The notes: generated by a model not told the origin, from the sequence alone. A stretch of DNA of 64,000 nt from Nocardia stercoris (GCF_003696265.1 NZ_RFFH01000003.1:310001-374000); one strand, 5' to 3'; numbered from the stretch's first letter, positions 36,450-46,182 are shown. Numbers and translations: made by a program.

Positions 36450-37679
36450 TCAGCGCACCCGGTCGAACAATCCCGAGATCTGCGCGACGAGCCGGTACGG
36501 CCGATCCATATCGGAGCGCGCCTTCCCGCTGGTCAGAATCGCGCCGCTCATTGCGCGCGCCGGATCCGCCCAACCGTACTGGGTGGTCAATCCGCTTCGG
36601 CCGAAATGAGATTCGGTGTGCCGACCGAACTTCGACCGCGCCGCACCGAGTTCGTATCCGGCCACCGATACCCGTCCGGCCACGCCCGGAATCCAGCGCG
36701 CCGGCCGCACCGCCCACGCCACGGTCTCCGGACGCATGATCCGCACACCGTCCAATTCACCACCGCGCCCGAGGATCTCGTAGAACCGGGACAGCTCGGC
36801 GGCCGTGGTCACCAGGTTCCCGGACGGCAGCTCGGCGGTGAGGAAGGCCTGGACGTCGGCCGGGGTGGCCGGCTTCGAGAGCCCGCCGCCCAGCGCCCGC
36901 CGCGACAGGTGCTGCCACAGCTTCGACGGCCCGGGCCCGACCGGCACGCTCGGCACCACGAGGTCGACGTCCTCGGGGCGCACGCCGAGATCGGTCCACC
37001 GGAAACCCAGCGGATCGAGCACCTGCTCCCGCAGATGTTCCCGCAGTCGCTTACCGGTCGCCCGCTGCACCAGCAGCCGCAGGACCAGCCCGGCGGTCAT
37101 CGCGTGATAGACCCGGAACCGGCCCGGCGGCGAACTGGGCCGCAGCGCCGCGAGCCCACGCAACGCCTCGTCCTCGTCCAACACCATCTCGGTGCCGTGG
37201 AACGGCGGAGTGACGAACGGTATGCCCGCCGAATGCGAGAGCACGTCGCCGATCGTGATGGCGGCTTTCCCGTTCGCCGCGAACTCGGGGATATACGTGC
37301 ATACCGGCTCGTCCGGCGCGAACGCGTGCTGTTCGATGAGCATCGCCACCACGGCCGCCGAGACGCCCTTCGCGGTGGAGAATCCGCACAACGGCGACTC
37401 CGGGGTCACCAGCCGCTTCGGCACCTCGGGACCGTCCTTGGGCCCGTTGCCCCAGCCGTACCCGATCGAGCGGTTGAGCACGATCTTCCCCTTGCGGCGC
37501 AGGCAGACCTGGATCGTGGGGGTGGTGCCCATGCGATACCACTCGCGCACCGACTCCCAGATCGCGTCCACCGCGCGCGGCTCGACCCCGGCCGAGCGGG
37601 GATCGTCCTCGTATCCGACGGTGGTGACGGCCGCCAGGTCGGGATCGATGGGGACCATGAAAGCGGTCGCGGGGCTCAT
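36450..37679 (-). CDS. Serine hydrolase, beta-lactamase/esterase EstB family
   Basis: About 409 residues from ATG 37679 (GTG 37724 would add 15). The class C beta-lactamase-like nucleophile motif Ser-x-x-Lys is in GFSTAKGVSAAVVAML, and the Tyr motif is probably VYHAMTAGLVL. No signal peptide is seen, so it is probably an intracellular esterase. GC-rich inverted repeats at 36410-36428, just beyond the stop, may terminate transcription. The 252-bp stretch before the glutaminase start is unusually AT-rich and holds no gene. Confidence 0.82.
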   Translation of the reverse strand: MSPATAFMVPIDPDLAAVTTVGYEDDPRSAGVEPRAVDAIWESVREWYRMGTTPTIQVCLRRKGKIVLNRSIGYGWGNGPKDGPEVPKRLVTPESPLCGFSTAKGVSAAVVAMLIEQHAFAPDEPVCTYIPEFAANGKAAITIGDVLSHSAGIPFVTPPFHGTEMVLDEDEALRGLAALRPSSPPGRFRVYHAMTAGLVLRLLVQRATGKRLREHLREQVLDPLGFRWTDLGVRPEDVDLVVPSVPVGPGPSKLWQHLSRRALGGGLSKPATPADVQAFLTAELPSGNLVTTAAELSRFYEILGRGGELDGVRIMRPETVAWAVRPARWIPGVAGRVSVAGYELGAARSKFGRHTESHFGRSGLTTQYGWADPARAMSGAILTSGKARSDMDRPYRLVAQISGLFDRVR

Positions 37680-37835
37680 GCGGCCCAGGGTAGGTGCGAT
37701 CGGGCGTCCTGTCCGCCCCGACACCCGCCGTGGCTGATGACCGCCGACGGGAATGTCCGGGTACCTCGGCGTGTTGCAGCGGATAGAAGTTCAGATTTTA
37801 ACTAGATGTTCGACGATCAGGGAGAGGACGTCGCA

Positions 37836-38804
37836 ATGCCCGCGATCACCGCAGACACGCTGACCCTGCCCAGGGTGGCGGTTCCCGACTCCACTACGGC
37901 CACACCCCGCACCGTGCGCACGGTCACCACCGCGCCCACGGGCTACGAAGGTGAGGGCTTCCCGGTGCGCCGCGCGTTCGCCGGTGTTCCGTCCGGTCAG
38001 CTCGACCCCTTCATCCACATGGACCAGATGGGTGAGGTCGAATACGCCCCCGGCGAGCCGAAAGGCACCGACTGGCACCCGCACCGCGGCTTCGAGACCG
38101 TCACGTACATGATCGACGGCGTCTTCGAGCACCAGGACTCGCACGGGGGCGGCGGAACCATCACCAACGGCGACACCCAATGGATGACCGCCGGCAGCGG
38201 CATTCTGCACATCGAGAAGCCGCCGGAACACCTCGTTGTCTCCGGTGGACTGTTCCACGGCATCCAGCTGTGGGTGAACCTGCCGCGCGCGAACAAATTC
38301 AATCCGCCGCGCTACCAAGACATTCGGTCCACCGAGGCGGTCCTGCTGTCCTCCGACGACGGCGGCGCTCTGGTCCGCGTGATCGCCGGCGACGTCGCCG
38401 GCCACACCGGCCCCGGCTCCACCTTCACCCCGGTGACCCTGATCCACGCCACCGTCAGCCCCGGCGCGCGGCTCACTCTGCCCTGGAACGAGGAGTTCAA
38501 CGCCCTGGCCTACGTCATGGCCGGAACCGGCACGGTCGGCGCGGAACGCCGCCCGATCCACAAGGGACAGCTCGTGGTCTTCGGCCCCGGCCAGACCGTC
38601 ACCGTCGAGGCAGGCACCAAAACCCCTGCCGCCGAACCGAATCTGGAGGTGCTCCTGCTCGGTGGCCGCCCCATCCGGGAACCCGTCGCCCACTACGGCC
38701 CGTTCGTCATGAACACCCGGGCCGAATTGGTCACGGCTGTCGAGGATTTCCAGGCCGGCCGCTTCGGCGTCATCCCCGCCGAGCGCATGCCGCACACCAA
38801 CTGA
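37836..38804 (+). CDS. Pirin-family cupin protein
   Basis: Protein of 322 residues with two cupin domains. The N-terminal domain has the metal-binding His set (WHPHRGFETVTYMIDG and FEHQDS), the loop GSGILHIEKP and the pirin opening FIHMDQMGEVEYAPGEP. Bacterial pirins act as redox-sensitive regulators or as quercetinases. The ligands are intact, so metal binding is expected. ATG 37836 follows GGGAGAGGAC. It converges with the GntR gene 25 bp away. Confidence 0.88.
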   Translation: MPAITADTLTLPRVAVPDSTTATPRTVRTVTTAPTGYEGEGFPVRRAFAGVPSGQLDPFIHMDQMGEVEYAPGEPKGTDWHPHRGFETVTYMIDGVFEHQDSHGGGGTITNGDTQWMTAGSGILHIEKPPEHLVVSGGLFHGIQLWVNLPRANKFNPPRYQDIRSTEAVLLSSDDGGALVRVIAGDVAGHTGPGSTFTPVTLIHATVSPGARLTLPWNEEFNALAYVMAGTGTVGAERRPIHKGQLVVFGPGQTVTVEAGTKTPAAEPNLEVLLLGGRPIREPVAHYGPFVMNTRAELVTAVEDFQAGRFGVIPAERMPHTN

Positions 38805-38828
38805 CGCGCGAAGCCTGCCCGCGGAGTG

Positions 38829-39515
38829 TCAGCCTTCTGGCTCTACCAGTGCGGCCGTCGTCAGGGTGAGGTGTCGAGTCAGTATGTCGGCGGCGGTGTC
38901 GGCGTCGCGGGCCAATGCCGCCTCCTCCAATCGGCGATGCTCGTCGATACTGTCGCGCTCCGGGGCGCGGCGGGCCGCCAAGCGGCGGGCCAGCTCGCTC
39001 GCCACCCACAGCCGGTCGAAGGTTTCCAGCAACACCGGGTTACCGCATCCTTCCAAGAGCGTGCGATGGAATACCCGGTGAGCCTCGGCCCATTCTTCGC
39101 TGTAGTACTCGCCGTCCTGCCCGGTGAACAACGGTGTGCGCGCCAAGCGGTGGTGGGCAGCTCGTACGTCGGCTTCCCAGTTGACGTCACCACGTTCGAT
39201 CGACATGCGCAGCAGCACCGGCTCGATGGTCCGGCGGGCCTCCCCGATCTGTTGCCAGCGGTGAGCGGAGACGGCCGGGACGGCGAAGCCGCGATTGGTC
39301 AGCCGTTCGGCCAGCCCGTCGCCGACCAGCCGCACCAGCGCCTCGCGCACCACGGCCAGGCTCACGCCGTATTGCCTGGCTAGATCCTGCGGCTTGAGCG
39401 CGTCACTGGGCGCGTACTCGCCGCGCATGATCGCGTTCCGCAACTGGGCGTAGACCCGCTCGGAAAGCATCTGCTTCGTCGGCTCTGTTGTGGCAGGGAT
39501 CCTCGGGGTCACCAC
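38829..39515 (-). CDS. GntR-family regulator (FCD subfamily)
   Basis: Regulator of 228 residues. The N-terminal winged helix-turn-helix (LSERVYAQLRNAIMRGEY, then GVSLAVVREALVRLVGDGL) is followed by an all-helical FCD domain (IEPVLLRMSIERG, then FHRTLLEGCGNPVLLETFDRLW, shown here in parts) that binds small carboxylates in characterised members. It diverges from the PEBP gene across 88 bp and may repress it. Confidence 0.88.
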   Translation of the reverse strand: MVTPRIPATTEPTKQMLSERVYAQLRNAIMRGEYAPSDALKPQDLARQYGVSLAVVREALVRLVGDGLAERLTNRGFAVPAVSAHRWQQIGEARRTIEPVLLRMSIERGDVNWEADVRAAHHRLARTPLFTGQDGEYYSEEWAEAHRVFHRTLLEGCGNPVLLETFDRLWVASELARRLAARRAPERDSIDEHRRLEEAALARDADTAADILTRHLTLTTAALVEPEG

Positions 39516-39534
39516 TTGATCATAGACGGTTCGG

Positions 39535-39549
39535 AAAATAATCGATTTT
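39535..39549. promoter_or_regulatory. A/T-rich inverted repeat between GntR and PEBP genes
   Basis: AAAAT-AATCG-ATTTT lies centrally in the short divergent region. TGTGCTATCGT (39551-39561) downstream resembles an extended -10 for the rightward operon. A role as GntR operator is inferred from position only. Confidence 0.4.
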
Positions 39550-39603
39550 TTGTGCTATCGTCGATCTTGCACGCCCCCGTACGACTCCGAAAGGCGCGAC
39601 ACG

Positions 39604-40137
39604 ATGAGCGCAAACGATCCCTTCGCCCGCCTCCCCGAGGCAGCCGCATTCACGGTCACCAGCAGCACAGTGAGCGACGGCGCCGCCTGGCCACCCGCGC
39701 AGTGGTCGTCCGGCGCCCCAGGCGGCAAAGACGTTTCCCCGCAGTTGAGTTGGACCGGCGCCCCGGCGGGCACCAAGAGCTACGCCGTGACCGTGTACGA
39801 CCCCGATGCCCCCACCGGCTCCGGGTTCTGGCACTGGGCCGTCGCCAACATCCCGGCCACGACCACGACCCTCCCCGAGGGCGCCGGAGACGACGCGGGC
39901 AGCGGCTTGCCGGCCGGCTCCTTCCAATTGCCCAACGACGCGCGCCTGGCTCGATACATCGGGGCGGCGCCGCCCGCGGGGCACGGTGCTCACCGCTATT
40001 TCGTCACCGTGCACGCTCTGGACGTGGACGACATCGGCGTCGCCACCGACTCCACGCCGGCCATGCTCGGATTCGCTGTCGCGGGGCACATCCTGGGCCG
40101 GGCCACGCTCGTCACCACGGCGGAGACACTGCGGTGA
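39604..40137 (+). CDS. YbhB/YbcL-type PEBP-family protein
   Basis: Cytosolic protein of 177 residues of the phosphatidylethanolamine-binding/Raf-kinase-inhibitor-like fold. Markers are SPQLSWTGAPAGTKSYAVTV, the ligand-pocket DPDAPTGSGFWHWAVANIP, and the C-terminal GAHRYFVTVHALDVD. The bacterial function is poorly known. ATG 39604 follows GAAAGGCGC. Its stop overlaps the GTG of the following SDR gene (GTGA), so the two form an operon. Confidence 0.88.
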   Translation: MSANDPFARLPEAAAFTVTSSTVSDGAAWPPAQWSSGAPGGKDVSPQLSWTGAPAGTKSYAVTVYDPDAPTGSGFWHWAVANIPATTTTLPEGAGDDAGSGLPAGSFQLPNDARLARYIGAAPPAGHGAHRYFVTVHALDVDDIGVATDSTPAMLGFAVAGHILGRATLVTTAETLR

Positions 40138-40988
40138 CTTCGGTTCGGATCGCCGATATCGACCGCATGGCCGAACGCACCGTGCTGATCACGGGTGCGA
40201 CCGACGGGCTCGGCCGCGAACTTGCGTTGCGGCTCGGCGCGGCAGGCGCCCGGCTGATCCTGCACGGCCGCAACCCCGATCGGGCCGCCGCGGTCGCGGC
40301 CGAGGTGACGGCCGCGGGCGGGCACGCTCCGCTGATCATCCTGGCCGACCTGTCACGCCTCGCGGAGGTGGACCGGCTGGCCGACGAGATCATCGCCCGT
40401 ACTTCGCAATTGGATGTGCTGGTGAACAATGCCGGCACCGGCGGCCGGTCGGACGGGAAGCGCGAACTCAGCGCCGACGGCAACGAATTGATATGGGCGG
40501 TCAACCATTTGGCCGCCTATCGGCTGACGCGCCAGCTGCTTCCGCTGTTGCGATCCTCGGCTCCGTCGCGCGTGGTGAACGTAGCCTCCGCCGGGCAGCA
40601 GCAGATCGACTTCGACGATCCGACCCCCGAGCGGGATTACGACCCGTACACCGCTTACTGCCGCGCCAAGCTGGCGATGATCATGGCGACCATCGAGTAC
40701 GCCGCGGAACTCGACGGTACCGGTGTCACCGTGAACGCCCTGCACCCGGCCACCCTCATGCCGACGACCATGGTGCTGGACGCCGGTGCTACGCCGATCA
40801 GCACGATCGCCGAAGGTGCGGACGCGACTCTCCGGCTGATCTGCGATCCGGGCCTGTCCCGGACCACAGGCCGGTATTTCGACGGCGCCAGGCCGAGTCG
40901 TCCACACGCGCAGGCCGACGATCCGACGGCACGCTGTCGACTGCTCGAAATCAGCGGCGCCGCAATCGTCTCGGCGGTGGGCGGATAG
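40134..40988 (+). CDS. Short-chain dehydrogenase/reductase
   Basis: NAD(P)-dependent oxidoreductase, 284 residues from GTG 40134 (ATG 40167 is an alternative start that drops 11). Cofactor motif TGATDGLGREL, structural motif VNNAGTGG, and catalytic Tyr-x-x-x-Lys in YTAYCRAKLAM with the Ser of VVNVASAG upstream. These fix the classical SDR catalytic triad. Substrate unknown. It is translationally coupled to the PEBP gene and converges with a TetR gene. Confidence 0.87.
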   Translation: MTSVRIADIDRMAERTVLITGATDGLGRELALRLGAAGARLILHGRNPDRAAAVAAEVTAAGGHAPLIILADLSRLAEVDRLADEIIARTSQLDVLVNNAGTGGRSDGKRELSADGNELIWAVNHLAAYRLTRQLLPLLRSSAPSRVVNVASAGQQQIDFDDPTPERDYDPYTAYCRAKLAMIMATIEYAAELDGTGVTVNALHPATLMPTTMVLDAGATPISTIAEGADATLRLICDPGLSRTTGRYFDGARPSRPHAQADDPTARCRLLEISGAAIVSAVGG

Positions 40989-41019
40989 GCCACGTGGTCC
41001 GGTAGAGACGCACCGCGAA

Positions 41020-41715
41020 CTAGAGCAGGTCCGACACCTGGGTCTCGGGAACCAGGATGATCCCCCCGCTCTCGGCGGTCGCGGCGAGCACCTGCCAGGT
41101 CCACTGCTGGATATACGCCGACAACTCCGCCGCGCTCAGCGGCCGGCGGGAGCGGCTCAACCACCGGTTGATACTGCTGTCGACCATGCCGACCAGGGCG
41201 AACGCCAGCGATTCGGCGGCCTCGGTCTGCAGCCCGAGCTTGCCGAACACCGAGTCCAGCATTTCGGCGATCTGCACACCGATGGCGGTCTTGGTGTCGG
41301 TGACCGAGCGGGCCCCGCGCGCCGGGCTGCTCGCCGAACCCATGCCCAGGAAGTGGTGCAGTTGCGGGTTGGCGACGATCCAGCCGATATAGGTGTCGAC
41401 GGCGCGGGCGATGGCGTCGCGGACCGTGCCCTCCGGGGTGAGAGTCGGGGCGAGGTGGGCCATCAGGTCGTCGAGGATCCGCAGGCGCAGGTGCTCGTCG
41501 AGATCGGCGCGATCCTTGAACAGGCGGTAGACCACCGAACGTGGCACACCGGCACGTTCGGCGATCTCCTGGACACCCACCTCGGGTCCGTGGGCGCCGA
41601 CGGCGGCGACGGCGGCACGCAGGATCTGCTCGCGGCGGTCGGCTTTGTGGTCGTCCCACCGGCTGGCGCGGCCGTCGACTTTCGTCGCGTCGAGGTCGGG
41701 TGCAGTCTTCGCCAT
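41020..41715 (-). CDS. TetR-family regulator at the end of the acyl-CoA operon
   Basis: Regulator of 231 residues with an N-terminal helix-turn-helix (VGVQEIAERAGVPRSVVYRL, then FKDRADLDEHL) and a long helical ligand domain. It is the last gene in the leftward cluster, 55 bp after the racemase gene. It may control the cluster from the promoter at about 48.8 kb, with an acyl-CoA as the likely ligand, but this is inferred from linkage alone. Confidence 0.87.
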   Translation of the reverse strand: MAKTAPDLDATKVDGRASRWDDHKADRREQILRAAVAAVGAHGPEVGVQEIAERAGVPRSVVYRLFKDRADLDEHLRLRILDDLMAHLAPTLTPEGTVRDAIARAVDTYIGWIVANPQLHHFLGMGSASSPARGARSVTDTKTAIGVQIAEMLDSVFGKLGLQTEAAESLAFALVGMVDSSINRWLSRSRRPLSAAELSAYIQQWTWQVLAATAESGGIILVPETQVSDLL

Positions 41716-41770
41716 TCGCTCAACCTACCCATCCCGCCGCGGGGCGGCCCCGACGACCTGCCCGCTCCCG

Positions 41771-42970
41771 CTAATCGATGGCCCCCGCGCCGCGCAACCG
41801 CTCGATCTCCGCCGCCGAGTAGCCGACCTCGCGCAGCACGTTGGTGGTGTCCGCGCCGCAGGCGCTGCCCGGTTGCGGCACCGCCGCGGGGGTGCGGCCG
41901 AAGCGGGGCGCCGGGGCCGGCTGCCGGATTCCGCCGACCTCGACGAATGCCGCCCGCTCCCGATTGTGTGGATGCTCGTGGGCTTCCCACGGCGACAGCA
42001 CCGGCGAGACACACGCGTCGGATCCGGCGAAGATCTCCGCCCATTCGTCGCGCGGCTTGGTGACGAACACCGCCGCCAGCCGGGATCGCAGCACCTCGGC
42101 TTCGTCGAGGTCGTACTGCACGGGTAGCGCGTCGGGCCCGGCGGATTCGTCCTCGGTGAGCCCCAACCGGTCGAGCAGCGCCGCGTAGAAGTGCGGTTCC
42201 ACGGCACCCACCGCGACATACCGGCCGTCGGCGCATTCGTAGGTGTCGTAGAACGCCCCACCGGTGTCGAGCAGATTGGTTCCCCGCTCGCCGTCCCACA
42301 GATCCGCCGCGTGCATCCCGTGCACGAACGCGGTGAGCAGCGCCGACCCGTCGACCATGGCCGCGTCGACCACCTGCCCGGTGCCCGAGCGGGCCCGTTC
42401 CTGCAGCGCCGCGAGGACGCCGACGACCAGCAGCATGCCGCCGCCGCCGAAGTCGCCGAGCAGGTTGACCGGCGGCAGTGGCCGTTCCCCGGCCCGCCCG
42501 ATCAGGTCGAGCGCACCGGACAAGCCGATGTAGTTGATGTCGTGCCCGGCCGCCGCGGCCAGCGGGCCGTCCTGCCCCCAGCCGGTCATCCGGCCGTAGA
42601 TCAGGCCGGGATTGCGGGCCGCGCAGTCCTCGGGTCCGATGCCGATCCGTTCGGCCACGCCCGGCCGGAATCCTTCGATCAGGATGTCGGCGGTCTCGAC
42701 CAGTTTCAGCACGACCTCGCGTCCCGCAGCGGATTTCAGGTCGACGGCGATCGAACGCCGGCCTCGATCCAGCACACCCGACGGCGACATCAGACCGGGA
42801 ACGTCGCCCACCCGGTCGACCCGGATCACCTCCGCACCCAGGTCGGCCAAAATCATGCACGCGAAGGGACCCGGTGCGAGACTGGCGATTTCGACGACCC
42901 GCAGGCCGGCGAGCGGCCCACACCCCTCCGGGTTCTTCGGCGAGACCCGTCCCGCACCGGTCCCGGTCAT
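41771..42970 (-). CDS. Family III CoA-transferase, alpha-methylacyl-CoA racemase-like
   Basis: Protein of 399 residues of the CaiB/BaiF fold (LAGLRVVEIASLAPGPFACM at the N-terminus). AGHDINYIGLSG and VVDAAMVDGSALL match the catalytic His and Asp regions of mycobacterial methylacyl-CoA racemase. That enzyme epimerises the 2-methyl centre of branched acyl-CoAs so that they can enter beta-oxidation. It overlaps the preceding dehydrogenase gene by 4 bp. The operon context of sterol side-chain genes fits a racemase better than a plain transferase. Confidence 0.82.
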   Translation of the reverse strand: MTGTGAGRVSPKNPEGCGPLAGLRVVEIASLAPGPFACMILADLGAEVIRVDRVGDVPGLMSPSGVLDRGRRSIAVDLKSAAGREVVLKLVETADILIEGFRPGVAERIGIGPEDCAARNPGLIYGRMTGWGQDGPLAAAAGHDINYIGLSGALDLIGRAGERPLPPVNLLGDFGGGGMLLVVGVLAALQERARSGTGQVVDAAMVDGSALLTAFVHGMHAADLWDGERGTNLLDTGGAFYDTYECADGRYVAVGAVEPHFYAALLDRLGLTEDESAGPDALPVQYDLDEAEVLRSRLAAVFVTKPRDEWAEIFAGSDACVSPVLSPWEAHEHPHNRERAAFVEVGGIRQPAPAPRFGRTPAAVPQPGSACGADTTNVLREVGYSAAEIERLRGAGAID

Positions 42971-45165
42971 GCCGCCGCGTCCCGGGGCAGTCCGAGCATG
43001 CGCTCACCGATCACGTTCAGCTGCACCTCGGTGGTGCCGCCGTAGATCGTGGTCGCCCGGCCCGCGATCAGCTGCTCCATCGCGTGGTCACTGCCCGCGC
43101 CGGGCACCGACACGACGCCGGCCACACCCGATTCGGCCACGATGAACTCCGAGATCGCCTGTCCCAGAGCCATTCCCAGCAGCTTGCCGACGCTGGAGGT
43201 GGTGGAGATGTCGATGCCCGACAGCTGCCCGAGCACCACCCGGGCACTGATCACGTCCACCGCCCGGCCCTCGGCGATCAGTTCCCCGGTCCGGTAGCGC
43301 GCCACCGGACCGAGGTCGCGCCCGATCGCGAACCGCAGCAGGTCGGCGTCGGTGGCATAGGCCTCCATCTTCTGGCTCAGCGCGACCCGTTCCCCGTTCA
43401 GGGTGGTGCGGGCCACGTGCCAGCCGTCGTTCACCGTGCCGACGACGTTCTCGTCCGGGATGAACACGTCGTCGAGGAACACCTCGTTGAACAGCGCCGA
43501 TCCGGTCATCTCGCGCAGCGGACGCACCGTGATGCCCGGCGTCTTCATGTCCAGCAGGAAGTAGGTGATGCCCTCGTGCTTGGGCTTGTCCGGGTCGGTG
43601 CGGGCGATCAGCATCGCCCAGTCGGCGAACTGCGCGACCGTGGTCCAGATCTTCTGCCCGCTGATCCGCCAGCCGCCGGTGTCGCGCACCGCCTTGGTGG
43701 TCAGCGACGCCAGGTCCGAGCCGGCGCCCGGCTCGCTGAACAGCTGACACCACACCAGCTCGCCGTTGAGCGTGGGGACGACGAGTTCGCGCTTCTGGCG
43801 CTCGTCACCGTGACCCACGATCGCGCTGACCGCCCAGGTGCCCATGAGCAGCTGCGGCATGTCGATAGCGGCGGCCTTGATCTCCTGCGCGATCACGATC
43901 TGCTCGAGCGGCGAGGCGTCCCGGCCGTAGGGCCGCGGCAGGTGCGGCTGGACCCAGCCGCCGGTGCCGAGCGCGATCAACTGGTCGTCTTCGTCGTCGA
44001 TGGCGGCGATCGGGGCGAGTTCGGCGGCGACCGCGGCCCGGATCGTCTCGGCCTCGGCGGGCAGTTCCAGGTCGGTCGGCAGCGAGGCGCCCGAGAGGGC
44101 GTACGTCACAACGGCTTCCGCCCGGGTCGCGCGTCCGCCGAGCGCGCCGCGGACGGCCAGCGCACGCCGATAGTACAGGTGCGCGTCGTGCTCCCAGGTG
44201 AAGCCGATACCGCCGTGCACCTGGATGCAGTCCTGCGCCACGGTCACCGCGGCATCCGGAACGATCAGTGCCGCAACGGCTCCCGCGTAGTCGGCGGTCT
44301 CGTCACCCTCGTCGAGCGCGTGCGCCGCGTCCCACAGGACCGCGCGCGCCTTCTCCAGGGAGATGCCCATGTGCGCGCACTTGTGTTTCACGCCCTGGAA
44401 CTGGCCGATCGGCCGGCCGAACTGGACCCGGGTCTTGGCGTATTCGGCGGCGGTGGACACACACCACGACACGACCCCGACCGCTTCCGCGCCGAGCAGG
44501 ACCGCGGCGAGCGAATTCACCCGCGCCGCCGTCACATCCAGTATCCGGCCGGGCTCGACCACGGCGCCGGCCGCGGTGACCCGTGCGTTGCCGCGCAGCA
44601 CATCGATCCCGTCCTGGGCGGTGACGGTGAGCTGATCCCGGTCGAGGACCACCCAGCGGGTGGTGTCGGCGACGGTCACCGGCAGTACGAACAGGTCGGC
44701 GTGGTCGCCGCCGAGCACCCCGTCGAGAGTGCCGTCCACGACCAGGCCGCCGTCGCGCTCACCGCCGGTCAGGGTCGCGCCCAGCGCGACCGCGCCGAGC
44801 TGCGAACCGTCCAGCAGCCCAGGGTATTCCGCGGCGGCACCGGCCGCGGCCAGCACCGCGGAGGTCAGCACCACCGGCACGAACGGCCCGGTGTGCAGGG
44901 ACCGGCCCAGCGCCTCGAGCGCCACCGCCAGCGTCAGCAGGCCCGCGCCCTGGCCGCCCTGATCCTCCGGCACGTGCAGCGACAGCAGGTCCTGACCGAC
45001 CAGGGCGGACCAGAAGGACGGGACCCGAGGCACGGTCGTGGCCTCGACGTCGGCCCGGACCACCTCGGCGGTGATCGTCCGCTCGGCGAAACCGCGCACC
45101 GACTCGGCCAGCGCGCCGTGCTCCTCGGTCATGCCGAGGCCGAGTTCGTATCCGTTGCGGGACAT
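42967..45165 (-). CDS. Fused two-domain acyl-CoA dehydrogenase (FadE34 type)
   Basis: Protein of 732 residues made of two acyl-CoA dehydrogenase folds in tandem. The first (about 1-365) has QVHGGIGFTWEHDAHLYYRR, and the second (about 385-732) has FSEPGAGSDLASLTTKAV and IYGGTTEVQLNVIGERML. This single-chain form of the usual alpha2beta2 enzyme is that of M. tuberculosis FadE34, which acts on a steroid side-chain CoA ester. Substrate identity is inferred from architecture and neighbours. Its ATG overlaps the SDR stop (TGATG) and its stop overlaps the racemase start. Confidence 0.87.
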   Translation of the reverse strand: MSRNGYELGLGMTEEHGALAESVRGFAERTITAEVVRADVEATTVPRVPSFWSALVGQDLLSLHVPEDQGGQGAGLLTLAVALEALGRSLHTGPFVPVVLTSAVLAAAGAAAEYPGLLDGSQLGAVALGATLTGGERDGGLVVDGTLDGVLGGDHADLFVLPVTVADTTRWVVLDRDQLTVTAQDGIDVLRGNARVTAAGAVVEPGRILDVTAARVNSLAAVLLGAEAVGVVSWCVSTAAEYAKTRVQFGRPIGQFQGVKHKCAHMGISLEKARAVLWDAAHALDEGDETADYAGAVAALIVPDAAVTVAQDCIQVHGGIGFTWEHDAHLYYRRALAVRGALGGRATRAEAVVTYALSGASLPTDLELPAEAETIRAAVAAELAPIAAIDDEDDQLIALGTGGWVQPHLPRPYGRDASPLEQIVIAQEIKAAAIDMPQLLMGTWAVSAIVGHGDERQKRELVVPTLNGELVWCQLFSEPGAGSDLASLTTKAVRDTGGWRISGQKIWTTVAQFADWAMLIARTDPDKPKHEGITYFLLDMKTPGITVRPLREMTGSALFNEVFLDDVFIPDENVVGTVNDGWHVARTTLNGERVALSQKMEAYATDADLLRFAIGRDLGPVARYRTGELIAEGRAVDVISARVVLGQLSGIDISTTSSVGKLLGMALGQAISEFIVAESGVAGVVSVPGAGSDHAMEQLIAGRATTIYGGTTEVQLNVIGERMLGLPRDAAA

Positions 45166-46043
45166 CAGTTCTCCTCGGAGAGCGCCTTGGCGACGTTGTC
45201 GAGATCCCAGGGGCCGTCGGTCTCGACGGTCCGGATCCCGGTCCAGCCCTGCAGCTCGGTGATCGCACCGCCCTGCACCGCGAAGACCTTGCCGCTCAGC
45301 GGGCAGTCGGCCTCGGCCAGGTGCGCCACCAGCGGGGAGATGTTGGCCGGGTCGAAGGCGTCGAACTCACCGGCCGGCACCTCGGCGGCGAACAGCGCGC
45401 CCATACCGGGGGTGGCCAGGGTGAGACGGGTGCGCGCGATCGGCGCGATCGCGTTCACGCGGACGCCGTAGCGCTCGAGCTCGTCGGCCGCCACCAGGGT
45501 CAGCGCGGCGATGCCGGCCTTGGCCGCACCGTAGTTGCCCTGCCCGGCGTTGGGCATGAAGGTGCCCGACGCGGACGCGGTGTTGATCACCGAAGCGCGA
45601 ACGGGCACACCGGCTTTGCTCTGCGCCTTCCAGTACGCGGCGGCGTGCCGCAGGGTCGCGGCGTGACCCTTGAGGTGCACCGCGATGACGGCGTCCCACT
45701 GGGACTCGTCCATGCCCGCGATGAAGGCGTCGCGCAGGATCCCGGCATTGTTGACCAGGATGTCGAGGCCGCCGAATTCGGTGACGGCCTGCTCGACCAG
45801 CCGCTGGGCGCCGTCCCAGGTGGCGATGTTCTCGGTGTTGGCGACGGCTTCGCCACCGGCGGAACGGATCTCGTCGACGACCTGCTGGGCGGGGCCCGCG
45901 TCGTTGCCGGATCCGTCGTTCGCGCCACCGAGGTCGTTGACCACGACCTTGGCGCCCTCGCGGGCGAACAGCAGCGCGTGTTCGCGGCCGATGCCACGGC
46001 CGGCACCGGTGATGATCGCTACACGTCCGTCAAGCTTTCCCAT
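45165..46043 (-). CDS. SDR-family 3-hydroxyacyl-CoA or 17-beta-hydroxysteroid dehydrogenase
   Basis: Protein of 292 residues. The NAD motif is TGAGRGIGREHALLFAREGA, the insert VVVNDLGGANDGSG is typical of peroxisomal-MFE2/Hsd4-like SDRs, and the active site is NTASASGTF with YGAAKAGIAAL. Such enzymes oxidise a beta-hydroxyacyl-CoA during sterol or fatty side-chain degradation, the step after the MaoC hydratase encoded just upstream in the operon. A perfect hairpin separates it from the MaoC gene. Confidence 0.87.
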   Translation of the reverse strand: MGKLDGRVAIITGAGRGIGREHALLFAREGAKVVVNDLGGANDGSGNDAGPAQQVVDEIRSAGGEAVANTENIATWDGAQRLVEQAVTEFGGLDILVNNAGILRDAFIAGMDESQWDAVIAVHLKGHAATLRHAAAYWKAQSKAGVPVRASVINTASASGTFMPNAGQGNYGAAKAGIAALTLVAADELERYGVRVNAIAPIARTRLTLATPGMGALFAAEVPAGEFDAFDPANISPLVAHLAEADCPLSGKVFAVQGGAITELQGWTGIRTVETDGPWDLDNVAKALSEEN

Positions 46044-46101
46044 GGATCAGGTTCTCCTGTGTGATGTTTCGGGGGCGCCGGGTGGCGTCGAGAGCGGAGG
46101 A

Positions 46102-46135
46102 ACGGGGCCGGCCGGGCATCGGTGGCCGGCCCCGT
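46102..46135. terminator. Intra-operon hairpin between MaoC and SDR genes
   Basis: ACGGGGCCGGCC (46102-46113) and GGCCGGCCCCGT (46124-46135) are perfect 12-bp arms with a 10-base loop, in the 139-bp gap between two co-directional genes. It may partially terminate transcription or stabilise the mRNA, splitting the cluster into two expression levels. Confidence 0.6.
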
Positions 46136-46182
46136 CCCGCTCGGGTGGCGGGCTCACACCGCATCGGGGCGGTGAGCTCCGC

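Noticed and set aside
42874..45471. 865-codon plus-strand frame opposite the fused acyl-CoA dehydrogenase
   Set aside because: Low-complexity Arg/Gly/His-rich translation with no motif, exactly opposing a protein with clear catalytic motifs.
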